Notes: generated from the letters alone by a model not told the origin. A DNA stretch of 64,000 nucleotides from Microbacterium sp. (GCF_031178445.1 NZ_JAPSIY010000004.1:62001-126000); one strand, 5' to 3'; shown: positions 33,786-43,132, counted from the first letter of the stretch. Numbers and translations are program-made.

Positions 33786-35354
33786 ATGACACAGAGAGCA
33801 GATCGCAGCCGGCACGGCCGGAGTCGGAAACACACCGGCAGGCTGATCGGTCCTGGAATTCTCCTCGGCGCGACCGTGCTGGTCGTGGCGACGACGTTCA
33901 CCGCCTGCGCCTTCGAGTCGGATCTCCGCTCGGACTCGACGGTGTTCGCGCCAAAGAGCCCGCCGTCCTTCGACATGGCGCTGCCCATTCCGCCGCTGGC
34001 CGATTCCGAGGTGATCGACGGCGTGCGGGTCTTCTCGCTGACGGCAGAGGAAGGCATGTCGGAGTTCGTGGACGGCGTGATGACCACGACTTGGGGCTTC
34101 AATGGCGACTATCTCGGGCCGACGCTTCGTGCGCAACGCGGCGAGGACGTCGCTGTCGAAGTGTCGAACCACCTCGCCGAGACGACCACGGTGCATTGGC
34201 ACGGCATGCACCTCCCCGCCGCTATGGACGGTGGGCCCCACCAGCCGATCGAGGCCGGCGGGAACTGGCGTCCGCAGTGGCGGATCGACCAGCCGGCGGC
34301 GACCCTCTGGTACCACCCGCACCCGCATGGCGAGACGGAGGAGCATGTGATCCGCGGACTCGCCGGGATGTTCATCCTCGACGACGAGAGATCCGGCGCT
34401 CTTGGGCTGCCTTCCCAGTACGGCGTCGACGACGTTCCGGTGATCGTGCAGGACAAACGCCTCCGCTCCGACGGGGAGTTCGCGCTGGACTCCGAGGGCA
34501 ACGAGATCGGCCTGCTGGGAAACATGGTGCTCGTCAACGGTGCATGGGGTGCGATGCTTGACGTGACCACCGAACTCGTGCGCCTGCGCATCCTCAACGG
34601 CTCCAGCGCCCGCACCTACGACTTCGCCCGCGACGACCGACGGGACTTCGCTCTCGTGGCCACCGACGGAGGACTACTCGAACGGCCGGTCACCACCGAT
34701 CACGTGCGTCTCTCGCCCGGTGAGCGCGCCGAGATCGTCGTCGCGATGCAGCCCGGGACGGAGACGATGCTGCGGTCGCTGCCTCCCGACCTCGGTGACG
34801 TCGCCGAGCCGTTCGCCTTCGGAGGCAACTCCGAGTTCGACGTGATGCTGCTGCGAGCGGCCGACGTGCTCGAGCCGTCCGCACCGCTCGCCGAGCAGTT
34901 CGCCGAGATAGAGCGATTCGCTGAATCCGACGCCGACAACACCCGGACGTTCGAGGTGCAGAATCGGGAGATCAACGGCCAGCGCATGGATATGGACCGC
35001 ATCGACGAAGTGATGCAGGTGGGCTCGACCGAGCTCTGGAACGTCACCAATCGCGATCTCTTCCCGCACAATTGGCACGTGCACGACGTGCAGTTCCAGG
35101 TGCTCGACATCGATGGGAAGGCTCCGCCGGAAGAGCTCAGAGGGTGGAAGGACACCATCTATCTCGAACCGCGACGGCGGTACCGGATCATGATGCGATT
35201 CGAGGACTACGTCGACGACGAGAATCCGTACATGATCCACTGCCATCTGCTGCTCCACGAGGACGAGGGGCTCATGTCGCAGTTCGTGGTCAGCGATGAC
35301 CGTCCCAGCCGCAACTCCGGTATGGGCGGCTCCGGTGACGGCCACGGGCATTGA
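33786..35354 (+). CDS. Multicopper oxidase, exported
   Basis: A 522-residue multicopper oxidase (CueO/CotA-like). All four copper motifs are present in order: TVHWHGMHLP, LWYHPHPHGE, LFPHNWHVHD and MIHCHLLLHEDEGLM, covering type 1 and trinuclear sites. The N-terminus has a basic stretch, one hydrophobic helix and FTACAF, a possible lipobox, so it is secreted and perhaps membrane-anchored. It may oxidise Cu(I) or phenolic compounds. The HEDEGLM end has a Met as axial type 1 ligand. No clear ribosome site precedes ATG 33786; upstream in-frame sequence to 33666 looks non-coding. Confidence 0.9.
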   Translation: MTQRADRSRHGRSRKHTGRLIGPGILLGATVLVVATTFTACAFESDLRSDSTVFAPKSPPSFDMALPIPPLADSEVIDGVRVFSLTAEEGMSEFVDGVMTTTWGFNGDYLGPTLRAQRGEDVAVEVSNHLAETTTVHWHGMHLPAAMDGGPHQPIEAGGNWRPQWRIDQPAATLWYHPHPHGETEEHVIRGLAGMFILDDERSGALGLPSQYGVDDVPVIVQDKRLRSDGEFALDSEGNEIGLLGNMVLVNGAWGAMLDVTTELVRLRILNGSSARTYDFARDDRRDFALVATDGGLLERPVTTDHVRLSPGERAEIVVAMQPGTETMLRSLPPDLGDVAEPFAFGGNSEFDVMLLRAADVLEPSAPLAEQFAEIERFAESDADNTRTFEVQNREINGQRMDMDRIDEVMQVGSTELWNVTNRDLFPHNWHVHDVQFQVLDIDGKAPPEELRGWKDTIYLEPRRRYRIMMRFEDYVDDENPYMIHCHLLLHEDEGLMSQFVVSDDRPSRNSGMGGSGDGHGH

Positions 35355-35458
35355 CGGCGCGACCGGGAGATGGATCTCGCGGCGGCGGTGCTGGCACGAT
35401 CGCTGTGGTGTGTGGTCCGCGAGGAGACCGCCCCGGCCCGGACAAAAGAGGTCCGACG

Positions 35459-36319
35459 TTGAGCATCGAACCCGATGAGCAGGAAAGGGACCTGCTCCGG
35501 CGCGTGAACAGCCGGCACCGGCTCTGGAGCCGCTCGGACGCGGTCGACGTACTCGCGAGGAGCGTCGAGAGCACGACCTTCGCCGTCGGCGGCTGCATCG
35601 TCCGGCACGGTGACGGCGAGGCCGTCTCACGGGAAGCCGCGCTGCTCGCCGCTCTCACGAGTGCGGGGGGTGTTCCCGTCCCGACTCCCCTCGTCCACGA
35701 GGCGACCCTCGGGGTGCTCGTCACGCGACGGCTTCGCGGCACGCCGGTCATCCGGGGCTCGCGATGCGACCCGGCATCCGTGCAGCGTGCAGTGGTCGAC
35801 GTGCTGACGGCATTGCGCCGCGTCGGCCCGCCCGTAGGGCTGCTCGCCGACCTGTATCCGAACGAAGCGTGGCACCGAGACGCGGTCGAGGGGTTTCGTG
35901 CGGTCCGTGGGCACCTCTCCGGCCAGCGCATCCGACTCGTCGAGGATTTCCTCGACGAGCCCCCGCCGCCGACCCGAGGAGAATCCGAGCCGCAGCACAA
36001 CGACCTCGGTGCCGAGCACATCCTGGTGGATGAAGCCGGACGGGTGACGGGGATCGTCGACTGGGCCGATGCCGCACGAGCGGACCGCGCCCGCGACCTC
36101 GGGTCCATCTTCCGCGATTTCGGCGAGAACGTGATGCGCGGGGCGGCATCAGGCCTGAGCATCGCGGTGACCGAAGCGGAGTTCGGCAGGATCGTCTTCC
36201 ACGCCCGATGCAAATGGATCGAAGACATGGCGTTCGCTGTGCAGGATCCGGTGCACCGCGCGGCTTATCTCGCGAACGCCGACCGCACCTTCGAGCACAC
36301 CTTCGCCACGACGCGGTGA
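35459..36319 (+). CDS. Aminoglycoside phosphotransferase-like kinase
   Basis: A 286-residue APH-family kinase-fold protein. The catalytic loop is QHNDLGAEHILVDE (HND with a downstream His in place of the usual Asn) and the metal-binding block is VTGIVDWADAA. Proteins of this kind phosphorylate antibiotics, sugars or small metabolites; the substrate is not clear. AAAGAGG (35445-35451) with a 7-base spacer points to TTG 35459 as the start; the frame stays open further upstream without a better start. Confidence 0.78.
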   Translation: MSIEPDEQERDLLRRVNSRHRLWSRSDAVDVLARSVESTTFAVGGCIVRHGDGEAVSREAALLAALTSAGGVPVPTPLVHEATLGVLVTRRLRGTPVIRGSRCDPASVQRAVVDVLTALRRVGPPVGLLADLYPNEAWHRDAVEGFRAVRGHLSGQRIRLVEDFLDEPPPPTRGESEPQHNDLGAEHILVDEAGRVTGIVDWADAARADRARDLGSIFRDFGENVMRGAASGLSIAVTEAEFGRIVFHARCKWIEDMAFAVQDPVHRAAYLANADRTFEHTFATTR

Positions 36320-36327
36320 GCGTGCCG

Positions 36328-37227
36328 TCAGCGCAGCAGCCGCCGCGCTTCCGCCAGAGCACGCGCCAGCGGATGATCGGCATCGCCGACGACGACATCC
36401 GGAGTGATGCCGTTCTGATCCCAATTGGTGCCGGTGCGCGGATCGACCGGGGCCCCGGTCGGGATGAGTACATGGAAGCCGCTGCGATCGGCGAAGCTCT
36501 CCACCGGGTTGGCTGCACCGGCGGTCCGCCGCCCGACGATCACGGCTCTGCCCGTACTCTGCAGCGTGTAGGTCAGGCTCTCGGCCGCCGACGCCGTTCG
36601 TTCATCCACGAGGGCGACAAGCGGAATATCCGCGAGCCGGCCTGCCGGACGGCGCGGACGAGTGCGGACCACGCGTGCCGGCTCGCCTCTGCGGGTGAAG
36701 GTGAGTACGTGCACGGCATCCGGCCCAAGGAATGCGGACAGCAGGTGCTCGGTCATCGACGGCCAGCCGCCAGGGTTGCCACGCACATCGACGATGGCCG
36801 CGTCACAGTGCTCCAGACCGGTCAGGCAGTCGTCGGCGAGTGCGGCCGCATCCGCCGACATCGCGTCGTCGAACCTGCTGACCGCGAGGATCCCGATCCC
36901 GCCCACGGCGCGCAAGCTCATCGCGGAATCGGAATCGGCATCGCGCTGGGGAACCGAGCGAATCAGCGATGATGGCGCCCCCCAGGTCACCGCGAAGTGA
37001 CGGTCGTGGGTGCGCAGCTGCGCAGTGAGTTCGCGAGCGAGCGCCGAGGAGGAGAGTCCGCTGGAACGCACCGGACGGCGACGCAGCCCGTCCGCGCACA
37101 CGTCCGCAACGGAGGGGAAGACGTAGTGCTTCTCGATAAGGTCCGCAAGGCCGTCGAGTGCCTGCCGCTGGGCGGCCGCCGTGACCCAGCGGATCGTCGG
37201 GCCGGGAGGGGTGGTGGTGCTCGTCAC
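36328..37227 (-). CDS. S41 family peptidase-like protein
   Basis: A 299-residue protein of the S41 (C-terminal processing/tricorn-core) serine peptidase fold. DAAIVDVRGNPGG (near residue 150) and LVALVDERTASAAESLTYTL (nucleophile Ser region near 212) with VGRRTAGAANP are the signatures. No PDZ domain and no signal peptide are present, as in the interphotoreceptor-retinoid-binding/S41B group, so it is likely cytoplasmic. AAGAGGAGA supports the GTG at 37227; ATG 37263 would add 12 residues. It converges on the kinase gene with 8 bases between. Confidence 0.82.
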   Translation of the reverse strand: MTSTTTPPGPTIRWVTAAAQRQALDGLADLIEKHYVFPSVADVCADGLRRRPVRSSGLSSSALARELTAQLRTHDRHFAVTWGAPSSLIRSVPQRDADSDSAMSLRAVGGIGILAVSRFDDAMSADAAALADDCLTGLEHCDAAIVDVRGNPGGWPSMTEHLLSAFLGPDAVHVLTFTRRGEPARVVRTRPRRPAGRLADIPLVALVDERTASAAESLTYTLQSTGRAVIVGRRTAGAANPVESFADRSGFHVLIPTGAPVDPRTGTNWDQNGITPDVVVGDADHPLARALAEARRLLR

Positions 37228-37267
37228 GACGTATCTCCTCTTGTGAGTCCATGGATGCGCCACGATA

Positions 37268-37312
37268 GTGAGCCGTCGGTCCGGGCGATGTCGCCCCAGA
37301 GCGACGACTCAC
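37268..37312. repeat. 45-base imperfect inverted repeat
   Basis: Outer arms GTGAG/CTCAC, middle GTCG/CGAC and a core GGGCGA-TG-TCGCCC fold on one another with small mismatches and one bulge. Bases 37283-37306 match 30998-31021 at 21 of 24 positions. It lies between the S41 gene start and the esterase 3' end, both minus strand, so it could be a terminator or a mobile palindromic unit. Confidence 0.5.
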
Positions 37313-37325
37313 GTCGATCGGTGTC

Positions 37326-38774
37326 TCAAGCCAGCGGCAGCGCGTCGTCGTACGCCGAACGCGAGAGTTTCGGCTGATCGCCGAACACCCGGGTCATGCC
37401 TGGCTCGGTGCGCCAGGCGGGCCAGCCCGGGTCGCCGTCACGGACGAAGGAGACGGCGGCGGCGTGCATGTCGTCGGCGAGCCACTGCGGCGGGTCCTCG
37501 CCGGCGAGGGCGGCTACGTGCTTCTCGCCGAGGCAGTCCCACCAGAACGGCACGTCTAGGCAGTGACACGACCATCCCTGCGCCGGTGAGACCCACGCGA
37601 ACCGGTAGACCCAGGTGTCGGAGCCGCGTCGCGCTTCGGCCACGCGCACCACGAGCGAGCGGAACACCCTGTCGGTGACGAATCGGCCGAGCACGGCGAC
37701 GGCCCCGCGGCGGGTGCGGTTCGCCCGCAGCCATCGGCGGCGTCGCGGGCCGGCCGTCTCGAGCAGCCGAAGGGCGAGACGCGCGGGGATGCGGCGCAGC
37801 ATCCGCGGTGCGGTGTCGAACACCATCGTGAACTCGTCGTCGGTGGCCCCGAGGAGCAGCGGCTTGCCGGCGCCGACGCCCGCCGCCAGAGACTCCGGCG
37901 CCGGGCGCTCGATCAATTCACCGTCGATGACGGGGCCCCAGGGCAGTCCGTCGGTGAGCACGGCCGTGGTCGCGGCGAGTCCGGCCTTGCCGAGCAGCGA
38001 CGCCTCGTACTGGCGTCGGGTGAGCTCACGCTCCTTGACCGCTCTGAACCCGTCGAGCGTCGCCTCGGTCACGCCTGCCATCCCCGCGAGCTGGATGCTG
38101 CGCCGACGGGCGCGTTCGCGGGGCAGATCGCCGAGTGCCGCGCTGAACGCCATCCCGGCGCGGAACAGATGCTGGGCGCTCGCCATGCCGAGCAGCGTGA
38201 GCACCGCCCCGCCCCCGGCGGACTGTCCGGCGATGGTCACCTTCTCGGGATCTCCGCCGAACGCCGCGATGTTGCGCTTCACCCACTCGAGGGCTGCGAG
38301 CCAATCGCGCACCCCACGGTTGTCGGGCGCATCGTCGATGACGCCGAAGCCGTCGAACCCGAGCCGGTAGGACAGGGTGACGGTCACCACGCCGTCGCGG
38401 CTGAACGACCGGCCGTCGTACCAGGGGCTCGCAGGGGAACCGGCGGAATACCCGCCGCCGTGGATCCACACCAGCACTGGGAGAGAGCCTTCCACGGCGG
38501 GGGTGAAAACGTTCACGTTCAGTGTGCTCGCGCCCGGCACGCTCGGTTCGGGGATGAGCGCGTTCGGCTCCTCACGTCGCTGCGGTGTGGCGCCGTACGT
38601 GGTCGCATCCAGCACCTCGGTCCATGGTTCGACCGGCTGCGGGGCGAGGAGCCTGCGCCGGCCTGTCGGCGGTGCCGCATACGGGATGCCGAGGAATGCG
38701 AGGTCGTCGTCGCGGCGGAGACCGCGTACCGGGCCCTCTGCGGTCTGCACGATCGGCGCTTCTGTCATGAGCAT
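37326..38774 (-). CDS. Type B carboxylesterase (para-nitrobenzyl esterase family)
   Basis: A 482-residue serine esterase. It shows the type-B carboxylesterase order: EGPVRGLRRDD... FLGIPYAAPP at the N-terminus, oxyanion hole WIHGGGYSAGS, nucleophile elbow IAGQSAGGGAV and a late CHCLDVPFWW with the probable catalytic histidine. No signal peptide, so it is cytoplasmic and may hydrolyse xenobiotic or storage esters. Tandem ribosome-like sites (GGAGG and GAGGTG, 38775-38786) fix ATG 38774; upstream frame to 38990 is not used. Divergent from the polyamine transporter. Confidence 0.88.
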   Translation of the reverse strand: MLMTEAPIVQTAEGPVRGLRRDDDLAFLGIPYAAPPTGRRRLLAPQPVEPWTEVLDATTYGATPQRREEPNALIPEPSVPGASTLNVNVFTPAVEGSLPVLVWIHGGGYSAGSPASPWYDGRSFSRDGVVTVTLSYRLGFDGFGVIDDAPDNRGVRDWLAALEWVKRNIAAFGGDPEKVTIAGQSAGGGAVLTLLGMASAQHLFRAGMAFSAALGDLPRERARRRSIQLAGMAGVTEATLDGFRAVKERELTRRQYEASLLGKAGLAATTAVLTDGLPWGPVIDGELIERPAPESLAAGVGAGKPLLLGATDDEFTMVFDTAPRMLRRIPARLALRLLETAGPRRRRWLRANRTRRGAVAVLGRFVTDRVFRSLVVRVAEARRGSDTWVYRFAWVSPAQGWSCHCLDVPFWWDCLGEKHVAALAGEDPPQWLADDMHAAAVSFVRDGDPGWPAWRTEPGMTRVFGDQPKLSRSAYDDALPLA

Positions 38775-38890
38775 CACCTCGCCTCCAGTATCGCGGTCGT
38801 GCTGGCATACGGCATCCAGACGAACGACGCGAGTGTTGTCCACGTATTCGTTGTCGAAAGGTGATCTCACAACGGATCCCGTCGCATTCT

Positions 38891-38913
38891 GCGAAATGTT
38901 CTTCGCTTTTCGC
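38891..38913. promoter_or_regulatory. Inverted repeat upstream of potA
   Basis: GCGAAA-N11-TTTCGC lies in the 200-base divergent gap between the esterase and the polyamine operon, 62 bases ahead of potA. The region is AT-rich for this genome and may hold the operon promoter and a regulator site. No further promoter elements are clear. Confidence 0.35.
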
Positions 38914-38974
38914 TTCCGAACTCGGTCTCCTTGTGGTTGACTGTCGGCACGGTATTCCTCGATGCGGAGGTCCA

Positions 38975-40126
38975 ATGGGTGCTCAGGCAACGTCGTCGGA
39001 TGGCGGCACGCGCACAGGCGGGGTCGAGATCGCCGGGGTCACGAAGACCTACGGCGACGCAACGGCCGTCGATGACCTGTCGCTGTCCGTCCAGCCGGGA
39101 GAATTCCTCTCGCTGCTGGGGCCGTCAGGATGCGGCAAGACGACGACGCTGCGCATGATCGCCGGGTTCGAACACCCCGACGACGGCGATATCCGGATCT
39201 CAGGGCGCAGCGTGCTGGGCCTGCCGCCGCACCGGCGCGAAGTCAACACGGTCTTCCAGGCCTACGCGCTCTTCCCGCACATGACGGTGGCCGAGAACGT
39301 CGCCTACGGGCTCCAGCAGCGCCGCGTGCCCAAGGCCGAGCAGCGGCAGAGGGTCGCCGAAGCGCTCGACATGGTGCAGCTGCGCCGATTCGCCGACCGC
39401 AAGCCCACGCAGCTGTCGGGCGGCCAGCAGCAGCGCATCGCCCTGTCGAGAGCGCTCATCAACCGCCCGAGCGTGCTGCTGCTCGACGAGCCGCTCGCGG
39501 CGCTGGACCGTCAGCTGCGCGAGGAGATGCAGGTGGAGCTCAAGCTCCTGCAGGCGCGTCTGGGGACGACGTTCGTCTTCGTCACCCACGATCAGGGCGA
39601 GGCGCTGTCGATGAGCGACCGGATCGCCGTGATGCGCAACGGGCGCATCGAACAGCTCGGCGATTCCTCGAGCATCTACGCCGAGCCCGCCTCGGCCTAT
39701 GTGGCCTCGTTCATCGGACAGCAGAACTTCCTGCACGGCACCGCCGGCGAGGCGGACGACGTGCAGACCGCACGGGGCAGGTTCGAGGGGCGCTGGGGTG
39801 GAGAGCGGGTCGCCGCGGGAGAAGCCGCGCTCGCGGCGATCCGGCCCGAGTTCATCCGACTGGAACCGGCGAACTCCGTCGGGACCGGCGTGGACGGGCG
39901 CGTGCTCGGCGTCTCACACCTCGGCGAGACGCTCCAGGTGGTCGTCGGAATCGGAGACGGCGAGACCCTGCTCGTGCGCACCCCGGCACCCACCGCGCCC
40001 CGCGTGCAGGAAGACGATCCCGTGCGCTGCACCTGGTCGCCCGAACATGTGCGGCTGTTCGGGGCGGAGGGTGTGCCCACGACCGCCACGCACGTCATCG
40101 CGCTCCCCGAGACCGTGCGAGCCTGA
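38975..40126 (+). CDS. potA: Spermidine/putrescine ABC transporter ATPase PotA
   Basis: A 383-residue ABC ATPase with Walker A (LLGPSGCGKTTTL), Q-loop (VFQAYALFPHMTV), signature LSGGQQQR, Walker B VLLLDEPLAALD and switch His in VTHDQGEA, followed by a TOBE regulatory domain from about residue 285. GCGGAGG sets the ATG at 38975; the frame upstream to 38861 is not used. It heads potA-potD-potB-potC-amidohydrolase, which all read plus with overlaps or short gaps. Polyamine rather than another small cation is inferred from the PotD-type binding protein and the later catabolic genes. Confidence 0.9.
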   Translation: MGAQATSSDGGTRTGGVEIAGVTKTYGDATAVDDLSLSVQPGEFLSLLGPSGCGKTTTLRMIAGFEHPDDGDIRISGRSVLGLPPHRREVNTVFQAYALFPHMTVAENVAYGLQQRRVPKAEQRQRVAEALDMVQLRRFADRKPTQLSGGQQQRIALSRALINRPSVLLLDEPLAALDRQLREEMQVELKLLQARLGTTFVFVTHDQGEALSMSDRIAVMRNGRIEQLGDSSSIYAEPASAYVASFIGQQNFLHGTAGEADDVQTARGRFEGRWGGERVAAGEAALAAIRPEFIRLEPANSVGTGVDGRVLGVSHLGETLQVVVGIGDGETLLVRTPAPTAPRVQEDDPVRCTWSPEHVRLFGAEGVPTTATHVIALPETVRA

Positions 40127-40173
40127 CCAGAAGACCGACCGACCACAGCCCGAAAGCACGAAGGAGTGCAGAC

Positions 40174-41355
40174 ATGAACGACGCACCCGGCATCCGCATC
40201 CTCGCCGACAGCAGCCTCGCACCCGTGCTGCGGCATCAGCTCACGCGCCGCGGCTTCATCGGCACCCTCGCGGCGCTGGGGGCCGCGGGAGTCCTCACCG
40301 CGTGCTCGCCGGGGGGCGGGGGGCAGCCCGCACCGCAGGCCACCGGCGGAACCGTCGAGGACACGCTCTCCGTCTACAGCTGGGGCGAGTACGACGCCCC
40401 GGAGGTCGTCGAGGCGTTCACCAACGAGCACGGCGCGAAGGTCGTGATGGACACCTTCGCATCGAACGAGGAGATGATCGCCAAACTCGTCGCGGCGAAG
40501 GGCACGAGCGGCTACGACCTCGTCGTGCCGACCGGGGTGTTCATCCCGCAGATGATCGAGAACGGCCTGCTCGCCAAGCTCAACCTCGACCTGATCCCCA
40601 ACATCGAGCACATGGACCCGGCGTTCCTCGGTCGCGCGTGGGATCCCGAGAACGAGTACTCGATCTGCAAGGCGTGGGGCACCACCGGCTTCGTGTACGA
40701 CAAGACCGTCATCACCCGTGAGCTCAAGACTTGGAGCGACTTCATCGACGCCGCGCAGAACGAGGCATCCGGCAAGACCTCCGTCCTCGATGATCCTGCG
40801 CCGCTGGGCGGCATCTACTACTGGGCGAACGGGATCGACTGGAACACGACCGACCCTGAACACCTCGACGCCTGCGAGAAGTTCCTCGTCGAAGAGCTCG
40901 CCCCCCACATCTCGGCGTTCGACTCCTACCCCGGCGGCAGTGCCATCCCGCAGGCGTCGCACGTGCTGATGCAGGTGTGGAACGGCGACGCGCGCATCGG
41001 CATCATGGAGTCTCCCGACCCGGATCGCTGGCAGTGGGTGCTCGGCGCACCCGACACCGAGCTGTGGATGGACAACTGGGCTCTGGCGACCGGCGCGCCG
41101 CATCCCGAAGCCGCGCACGCGTTCCTGAACTTCATCCTCACCCCCGAGAACCAGCTCGCCCAGGTCGACTACATCGGATACGACACCGGCGCCAAGGGCA
41201 TCCGCCAGGCGGCGGAGGAGGCTGGGCTCGAGATGCTCGACATGGTGTTCTTCGACGAGGCGCAGGTCAAGACCATGCACGAGGGCAAGGTCACCGAGGC
41301 GCAGGAGCGCGTCGTCGAGATCTGGAACAAGACGAAGGCCGCTGCCGGTGCGTAG
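40174..41355 (+). CDS. potD: Polyamine-binding lipoprotein PotD-like
   Basis: A 393-residue substrate-binding protein. It has both a twin-arginine motif (TRRGFIG, Arg25/26) and a lipobox (GVLTAC, Cys44), so it is probably a Tat-exported lipoprotein. The mature start LSVYSWGEYDAPEVVEAF and YDLVVPTGVFIPQM are PotD/PotF-like, as are the aromatic and acidic residues expected to hold a linear diamine. AAGGAG precedes ATG 40174. Its end overlaps potB by 8 bases. Confidence 0.9.
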   Translation: MNDAPGIRILADSSLAPVLRHQLTRRGFIGTLAALGAAGVLTACSPGGGGQPAPQATGGTVEDTLSVYSWGEYDAPEVVEAFTNEHGAKVVMDTFASNEEMIAKLVAAKGTSGYDLVVPTGVFIPQMIENGLLAKLNLDLIPNIEHMDPAFLGRAWDPENEYSICKAWGTTGFVYDKTVITRELKTWSDFIDAAQNEASGKTSVLDDPAPLGGIYYWANGIDWNTTDPEHLDACEKFLVEELAPHISAFDSYPGGSAIPQASHVLMQVWNGDARIGIMESPDPDRWQWVLGAPDTELWMDNWALATGAPHPEAAHAFLNFILTPENQLAQVDYIGYDTGAKGIRQAAEEAGLEMLDMVFFDEAQVKTMHEGKVTEAQERVVEIWNKTKAAAGA

Positions 41356-42274
41356 CCCGCGCTTCGCGCTGGCGCTGCCTGCGTGGGCGTGGCTGCTGTT
41401 CTTCTTCGTCGCGCCGATCGCGATGGTGGTGTGGTTCAGCTTCGGGTACAAGCCGGGCATCTTCGGCACGCACGCGAACGACCGGCTGTCCTTCGACCGA
41501 TACCTCGAGGCGCTCTCGCCGACCTTCTTCGCCACGTTCCAGAACACACTCTGGGTCGGGGTGCTCGGCACGGTGCTGTGCCTGATCATCGGCCTGCCGG
41601 TCGCCTACTGGATGGCCGTGAAGGCGCCGCCGGAACGCCGGGGACTGCTGCTGGCACTCGTGATGGTGCCGTTCTGGACGAACTTCCTGGTGCGCACCCT
41701 CGGTTGGCAGGTCGTGCTCGCGCCGGAGGGCTGGCTGTCGTCGCTGCTTCAGGGCGTGGGGCTCACGGAGGGCCCGCTCGAGATCCTCTACACGCGCTCG
41801 GCCGTGCTCATCGGCGTGGTCTACAACTACCTGCCGCTCATGATCCTGCCGCTGTTCGTCGCCTTCGACCGCGTGACCGCCCCGCTGCGCGAGGCGAGCA
41901 ACGATCTCGGAGCAGGCCCTGCATCGACGTTCCTGAGAGTGACCGTCCCGCTCGCCAAGCCCGGCATCATCGCCGGCGTGCTGCTGGTGTTCATCCCGCT
42001 GATGGGCGACTACATCACGGCGACCGTCCTCGGCGGTGCGCAGGGCAACATGATCGGCCAGCTCGTCGCCAGCCAATTCGGCACGGCGCAGAACTGGGCG
42101 CTCGGCTCGGCGATGGCTGTGATGCTGATCCTGGTCATCGCCTTGACCGTGGCGGTCGCCGCCGCCGCGCTCTGGTTGGTCTCGCTGCCCTTCCGCCTGC
42201 GAGACCGGCTCGTCCTCGGCCCCGAACCGACGGCCTCCACCGCCGGCCCCGTCACGAAGGAGGCGGCCGTATGA
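41348..42274 (+). CDS. potB: Polyamine ABC transporter permease PotB
   Basis: A 308-residue permease with six helices, starting with a GTG inside the end of potD. The EAA loop is REASNDLGAGPASTFLRVTVP near residue 195, ending in the hydrophobic LAKPGIIAGVLLVF. It follows the PotB pattern FGYKPGIFG after TM1. It overlaps potC by ATGA. Confidence 0.9.
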   Translation: MRSPRFALALPAWAWLLFFFVAPIAMVVWFSFGYKPGIFGTHANDRLSFDRYLEALSPTFFATFQNTLWVGVLGTVLCLIIGLPVAYWMAVKAPPERRGLLLALVMVPFWTNFLVRTLGWQVVLAPEGWLSSLLQGVGLTEGPLEILYTRSAVLIGVVYNYLPLMILPLFVAFDRVTAPLREASNDLGAGPASTFLRVTVPLAKPGIIAGVLLVFIPLMGDYITATVLGGAQGNMIGQLVASQFGTAQNWALGSAMAVMLILVIALTVAVAAAALWLVSLPFRLRDRLVLGPEPTASTAGPVTKEAAV

Positions 42275-43131
42275 CCGCGCAGTCACGGCGGCGTGCAGGC
42301 CGCGTCGGCGACCGCTTGCTCACCGTCTGGGCTGTGCTCGTGTTCGCCTTCCTGTTCCTGCCGATCGTGGTCATCATCATCTCGTCCTTCAACTCGGGAC
42401 GCCTGCTGGTCGCCTGGGATGGCTTCAGCCTCGCGCCGTTCGCCGCGCTCGTCGAGCGGCCGGTGATCCGCGAGGCGGTCATGGTGTCGCTGCGCACGGG
42501 CCTGATCGCCGCACTGCTGGCGTCGCTGCTGGGAACGCTCGCCGGGATCGCCATGGCGCGCCGCCCCGGCCGGTGGACGTGGTGGTTCCTCGGGCTGCTG
42601 CTGCTGGTTTCGGTGACCCCCGAGATCGTCGACGCCGTCGCGCTGTTGCCCTGGCTCGTGTTCCTGGGCCAGGATCTCGGCATGGCACTGTTCAGCGACG
42701 GGACGGCACGACTGGTGATCGGCCACTCGCTCTTCTCGATCGCGATCGTGTCGTACATCGTCAGAGCCCGCCTCGTCGGGCAGGACGCGCGCCTCGAGGA
42801 GGCATCGGCCGACCTCTACGCGACGCCCGCTCGCACCTTCCTCAAGGTGACGCTGCCGCTCGCGATGCCCGCGGTGCTCGCCGGATTCCTGCTGTCGTTC
42901 ACCCTGAGCCTGGACAACACCATCGTGTCGGCCTTCGTGCAGGTGTCGGGAACGACCCCGTGGCCGGTGTACGTGCTCAGCTCACTGCGCAGCGGCCTGC
43001 GCCCGGAGATCGCCGCGGTGTCGACCGTCATGCTGGCGCTCACCCTGATCGCGCTCGGACTGGTCGCCCTCGTGCTCAAACGCGCCGGGGACTCGGCGTC
43101 CCAGATCGCCCGCACCATGGCAGGAGGCTGA
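42271..43131 (+). CDS. potC: Polyamine ABC transporter permease PotC
   Basis: A 286-residue permease with six helices. LPIVVIIISSFNSG after TM1 and the EAA loop LEEASADLYATPARTFLKVT near residue 180 are PotC-like; SFTLSLDNTIVSAFV is the usual late block. The start at 42271 overlaps the potB stop. The same frame is open far upstream but that part is the out-of-frame image of potB. One base separates it from the amidohydrolase. Confidence 0.9.
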   Translation: MTAQSRRRAGRVGDRLLTVWAVLVFAFLFLPIVVIIISSFNSGRLLVAWDGFSLAPFAALVERPVIREAVMVSLRTGLIAALLASLLGTLAGIAMARRPGRWTWWFLGLLLLVSVTPEIVDAVALLPWLVFLGQDLGMALFSDGTARLVIGHSLFSIAIVSYIVRARLVGQDARLEEASADLYATPARTFLKVTLPLAMPAVLAGFLLSFTLSLDNTIVSAFVQVSGTTPWPVYVLSSLRSGLRPEIAAVSTVMLALTLIALGLVALVLKRAGDSASQIARTMAGG

Positions 43132-43132
43132 C

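Noticed and set aside
38975..43131. Iron (Fbp-type) import as the role of the PotABCD-like operon
   Set aside because: The binding protein has the PotD start (VYSWGEY) and the downstream genes are amine catabolic, so polyamine-type cargo is more likely.
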